A DNA stretch of 64,000 bases from Methylotuvimicrobium sp018830325 (GTDB lineage Bacteria > Pseudomonadota > Gammaproteobacteria > Methylococcales > Methylomonadaceae): contig NZ_CP173170.1 in assembly GCF_044788715.1 (NCBI RefSeq), forward strand, positions 3,906,001 through 3,970,000, read 5' to 3'. Shown here piece by piece: positions 62,101 through 64,000 of the stretch; position 1 is the stretch's first letter; the number at the start of each line of letters is the position of its first letter. The notes beneath the pieces were generated by a model. It saw nothing but the letters and a program-made list of their open reading frames with translations, searched no databases and was not told the origin of the DNA. Position numbers and translations under genes: made by a program.

Positions 62101-64000
62101 TTGGTTAATGAAACGCCAAAAAAAGAAACCGTTGACAGACTTCAGACAGTTTATGAGTTTATCAAAGAGCGTGTTGATTCCGATCTTAAACATCACAAAG
62201 AGCTTACAGATGAGCTTTCCGAGGCCATCGACGAATTATCAATGATAGCATGGATTCCGCTAAGAAATGAAGCTGGAGATCTCCTTTGTTTTTCGGCGCC
62301 GACAGAAAGTTATGGGTATCCAAGTAACATTTATTTCCCTAGGGTTGGTCAATTGGTCGCTAGCCAAGCCCAAATTACTGTTTTTAGAAGCGAACCGAGC
62401 AAGCAGGTACGTGAAGTGATGGGCTTTCCTATTAAACCGCCACTTGACTTGGTTGTAAATCACTTTGAAGAAATTCTTGCCCAATACGCGCATGTGGAAA
62501 AGATGCCTAACAAATCGGCACTCATCAAATCCCTTTCTCAAATCTATCGATTTTTTGGAGGTGAAATCCCGAAAGAAGTTGACGATACCGATGAAGTTAT
62601 TAGAGATTCAGATAGCGACAGAATTTTAAATCTGGAAGCAAAGTTCTTCTCAAAGGCATGCATCTGGGATCAAGAGCAAATGCGGTTTTGGCGGCCAGAC
62701 CGTGTTTTCTCAGACGACGTTCGATACATGGAACCTTGGAGGACAACAATTAGAAATAGTGAAGATGCAGTTGAACGCGGTTATGCGGCACTTGGTAGAA
62801 GGCAATCAGCATCAATTTCTGATTGGAAGCAAGTGCTGCATGAAATTTCCGAGAGCGAATCCAACGTGTCGCAAAGCAAAATAAGTCATGTTGTTCGGGA
62901 AATTATACGCCATATTGTCAACTATCTTGATTATGAAGATATCGAAGATGATGAAGTATTGGTTCCTACTAGGAGCGGCTCTCTTTTAGCCGCAAAGGCA
63001 GTGTATTTAGCAGATGCGCCTTGGTATGAAGAAATACTCGATTCCCGTGAGATACCAATACTATCGGATTCTGTATCCGGTATACCTTATATTCAAAGTC
63101 GATTAAAGATTTCTAGCCTAGCTGCATCCATTAAGCAACGACTTACTGAATATCCTACTGAAAGTGTTTTAGAACAGGAGTCTGCACAATGCTTCCGTTT
63201 TCAATCATTGTTACGTTCTGATGAGTTTGTTTCTGGTTTGCAACGTTTACTTAAGCATGAGGGGTTTGAAGTATCGAATAGATCACTGATTTTTCTAAAA
63301 GAAGTAGAGGTCCAATGCGTAAAATCTATCCAAACGTGCCTTTATTTGGTGACGGAGGACAGTGAGCAGCTTATTGGCGATAGTAAAGCGGAATTTTATT
63401 TAGATGAAGACCAGATGGTAGCGATGCTTGCAGAATACCGTAGAAAATATTTTCGTGATGACCTAGCTGATTTACTCAATCGAATGTTGAAAGACAGCTC
63501 TTTGCGAAATTTAGCCCCTTTAGTACGCATCCTAGAGTGTTGTCCAGATGAAATTTCGGAAACGCTCGATGCGCTAAAGATAAGGAAATATGCATTTGAT
63601 ATTGATGATGAGCCAAAGAAGAGAGATGAAATAGCTCCTCAAGAATTCCCCGATTATGAGTCCGGGGAAATAGAAATTAGGGATGAAGAAAAATTACACG
63701 AAAGCGAAACTCCTGACCTAGTAGTTGATATGGATCTAGCAGTAATTGAGGAAGATGAGGAGCAGTGTGGAACGACATCTAATGCAACAGCAAGCACTTC
63801 AGGTTCTAACTATCCACATGCCACCTCGACATCGGCTCGACCTCAGTCATCTACAGTAGGACATTTTAAAGACGCAACAACAGGAGCTCATCAGTTAGAA
63901 GAAAATGGAAATAACGGAAAAATCCGGTCCGGTATACCTGATACTGGTAGCGGGCATAGACAATATCTAGATATGGAAAAAGAAGACACGGTCGATGGTA
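59113..64000 (+). CDS. Giant sacsin-like protein with GHKL/HATPase domain (3' end outside window)
   Basis: Open from GTG at 59113 to the end of the window, at least 1629 residues, with no stop in between. The N-terminus is a sacsin-type GHKL ATPase: 'FGQHEPLTTRLHNLV', N-box 'LKEFIQNADDAEADEV' with Asn37, and G-boxes 'QNIGESGKSRSVGKTGRFGL' and 'GFNGCYNVTDVP' around 91-115. The rest is a long alpha/beta region, in part a second sacsin-repeat-like segment ('IPLIPDQQGEL'), ending here in an acidic low-complexity tract. Bacterial sacsin-like proteins are frequent in defence islands, often with a C-terminal nuclease such as DUF3883, which would lie outside the window. GTG chosen because the family begins just before 'EPLTTRL'. 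Confidence 0.85.
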   Translation, partial: MTIGREFGQHEPLTTRLHNLVRSYPKGLGVLKEFIQNADDAEADEVMFVIDEQEYDVTGLPDSMRWLHTTPALLVYNNKPFSDRDIEGIQNIGESGKSRSVGKTGRFGLGFNGCYNVTDVPCFFTRGELYFFDPHFHTVPEASMVNPGRSFSVDELIDEGWPILDSLASFIVDESNFEGTVFRLPFRSCQQATTSRIKREEYTVADALEAVQELEQMGSAMLLFLKYVRHLKVEHRKRDGSVLCLLSIQATNSDEIVSARAKVNALLYSANPDYIVDKLSEMGSIFSNCRHEYKVVANGVQRTEKWRVIDGFFVDEEQKVISTCREMLEKDEKALPYAGTAWPLDNNPQMTGRIFCFLPIPMQTSMPVQVNGYFDLDDSRQNIFLDWSTHGTSRLRVDWNQILLETSVTLAYIQLIEELRSDLEIVGIDSYYRAFPQAVTNEGNWEHWLTIAFYQRAATAPIISVSGEFPWLELSETRSLPEELMPLGDLLISEQFLPIQQPQMPIHVVNGFAVCGIQTTTLKPSELRTQLMVRQDIDTPLNLAPRACLQKREYIEQIFRFCLKDQPGETIAGLPLVIDCRGHLRTVGFTELPLYLANTSLDLEVFWDHQEWFVDMEFANYVGLSASDGINVLDMNDECFVRELEKYVSTHSKNGQLKMIRSSAGTLTDSWLRAVFKRLLDSELRGLKDEIKSIPLIPDQQGELHKMGSAATPLLFQGAKELRNALNELNIPLVHGVSSELFQLISEFSRKEDCIWYVTPRDLIDTLDCVCNEILQSYDRLTDIQRALLDYLSKEECIVELQKCSDRQDTLRTLKIFPSGTGLLVDLKTTAYIPQEFTFPALDLDVMLLDDGPKHRWRDLLLLLNVPELSRSRLIRELLLPSFNSLNAADRISATAWLRDNLSIAQSDDEKETEGRLFAEVQEAPIIICDDQTLRPPQNVYQPDSKLAADILGNQASFPDMTGAYAQNKERWLEFFRQLNMPIEPRIKDVVSYVQTLVNETPKKETVDRLQTVYEFIKERVDSDLKHHKELTDELSEAIDELSMIAWIPLRNEAGDLLCFSAPTESYGYPSNIYFPRVGQLVASQAQITVFRSEPSKQVREVMGFPIKPPLDLVVNHFEEILAQYAHVEKMPNKSALIKSLSQIYRFFGGEIPKEVDDTDEVIRDSDSDRILNLEAKFFSKACIWDQEQMRFWRPDRVFSDDVRYMEPWRTTIRNSEDAVERGYAALGRRQSASISDWKQVLHEISESESNVSQSKISHVVREIIRHIVNYLDYEDIEDDEVLVPTRSGSLLAAKAVYLADAPWYEEILDSREIPILSDSVSGIPYIQSRLKISSLAASIKQRLTEYPTESVLEQESAQCFRFQSLLRSDEFVSGLQRLLKHEGFEVSNRSLIFLKEVEVQCVKSIQTCLYLVTEDSEQLIGDSKAEFYLDEDQMVAMLAEYRRKYFRDDLADLLNRMLKDSSLRNLAPLVRILECCPDEISETLDALKIRKYAFDIDDEPKKRDEIAPQEFPDYESGEIEIRDEEKLHESETPDLVVDMDLAVIEEDEEQCGTTSNATASTSGSNYPHATSTSARPQSSTVGHFKDATTGAHQLEENGNNGKIRSGIPDTGSGHRQYLDMEKEDTVDG

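Noticed and set aside
1..64000. CRISPR arrays, rRNA genes and complete tRNA genes
   Set aside because: I looked for regularly spaced repeats, cas genes, rRNA motifs and full cloverleaf sequences and saw none; only the tRNA-Lys 3' fragment is present.

Overview
The window reads as a piece of mosaic accessory genome from a gammaproteobacterium of intermediate base composition. Supporting this are a tRNA-Lys 3' end that closely resembles the enterobacterial gene, the YcjX/YcjF pair, an Sbal_3080-like lipoprotein, a LexA/UmuD pair and ICE-type genes of proteobacterial kind. I cannot name the genus from sequence alone; an environmental (for example methanotroph-like) gammaproteobacterium is my guess. 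The window is dense in defence genes, mobile-element genes and broken genes.

Layout. 1-2331: tail of a hydrolase, a cold-shock/excalibur fusion, a small secreted protein and a decayed NERD-nuclease gene. 2518-5991: an intact AAA ATPase plus subtilisin-like protease pair (IetAS-type defence). 5995-13979 (minus strand): type I restriction-modification operon hsdR-hsdM-hsdS-PLD nuclease-unknown, with hsdM interrupted by one in-frame stop. 14100-16170: a frameshifted serine resolvase with a repeat-rich region upstream, and two small membrane proteins. 16580-20302 (minus): operon of a 62-aa ORF, a 360-aa membrane protein, ycjX and ycjF. 20630-25696: small secreted proteins and lipoproteins, gene remnants, and divergent lexA/umuD sharing an operator of the GTTC-N7-GTTC type.

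26246-34317 (minus): a second defence-like cluster. It contains a nucleotide-cyclase-like protein paired with a ParA-like ATPase, then an 88-aa protein, a NYN-LOTUS RNase-like protein, an HTH-nuclease, and the C-terminal half of a UvrD-like helicase cut by a complete IS66-family element, followed by a DUF4238 gene. 34435-41924 (minus): ICE/plasmid housekeeping module (OB-like protein, RadC, DUF4942 methyltransferase, Gp3/RDF-like protein, YqaJ nuclease, DUF932 protein, glycine-zipper protein), with strong hairpins in most gaps. 42184-44935: an unknown gene, an overlapping xis-like/integrase pair, and a 45-bp 3' fragment of tRNA-Lys(UUU) with its terminator, which marks an attachment site and island junction.

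45259-50457: a Fic AMPylase-like gene, an isolated MobH relaxase, IS3 debris and a decayed second tyrosine recombinase. 50941-58148 (plus): a second type I system, hsdM-hsdM-hsdS-hsdR, unusual in having two complete hsdM genes. 58150-64000: two damaged small genes and a giant sacsin-like HATPase gene that starts with GTG at 59113 and runs off the end of the window.

Taken together these are stacked islands around a tRNA-Lys attachment site: ICE backbone genes move the DNA, and the cargo is largely antiviral (IetAS, two type I systems, candidate cyclase/ParA and helicase/nuclease/NYN modules, sacsin-like protein). Several lesions fall in A or T homopolymers, so either slippage or sequencing error must be excluded before calling those genes dead.
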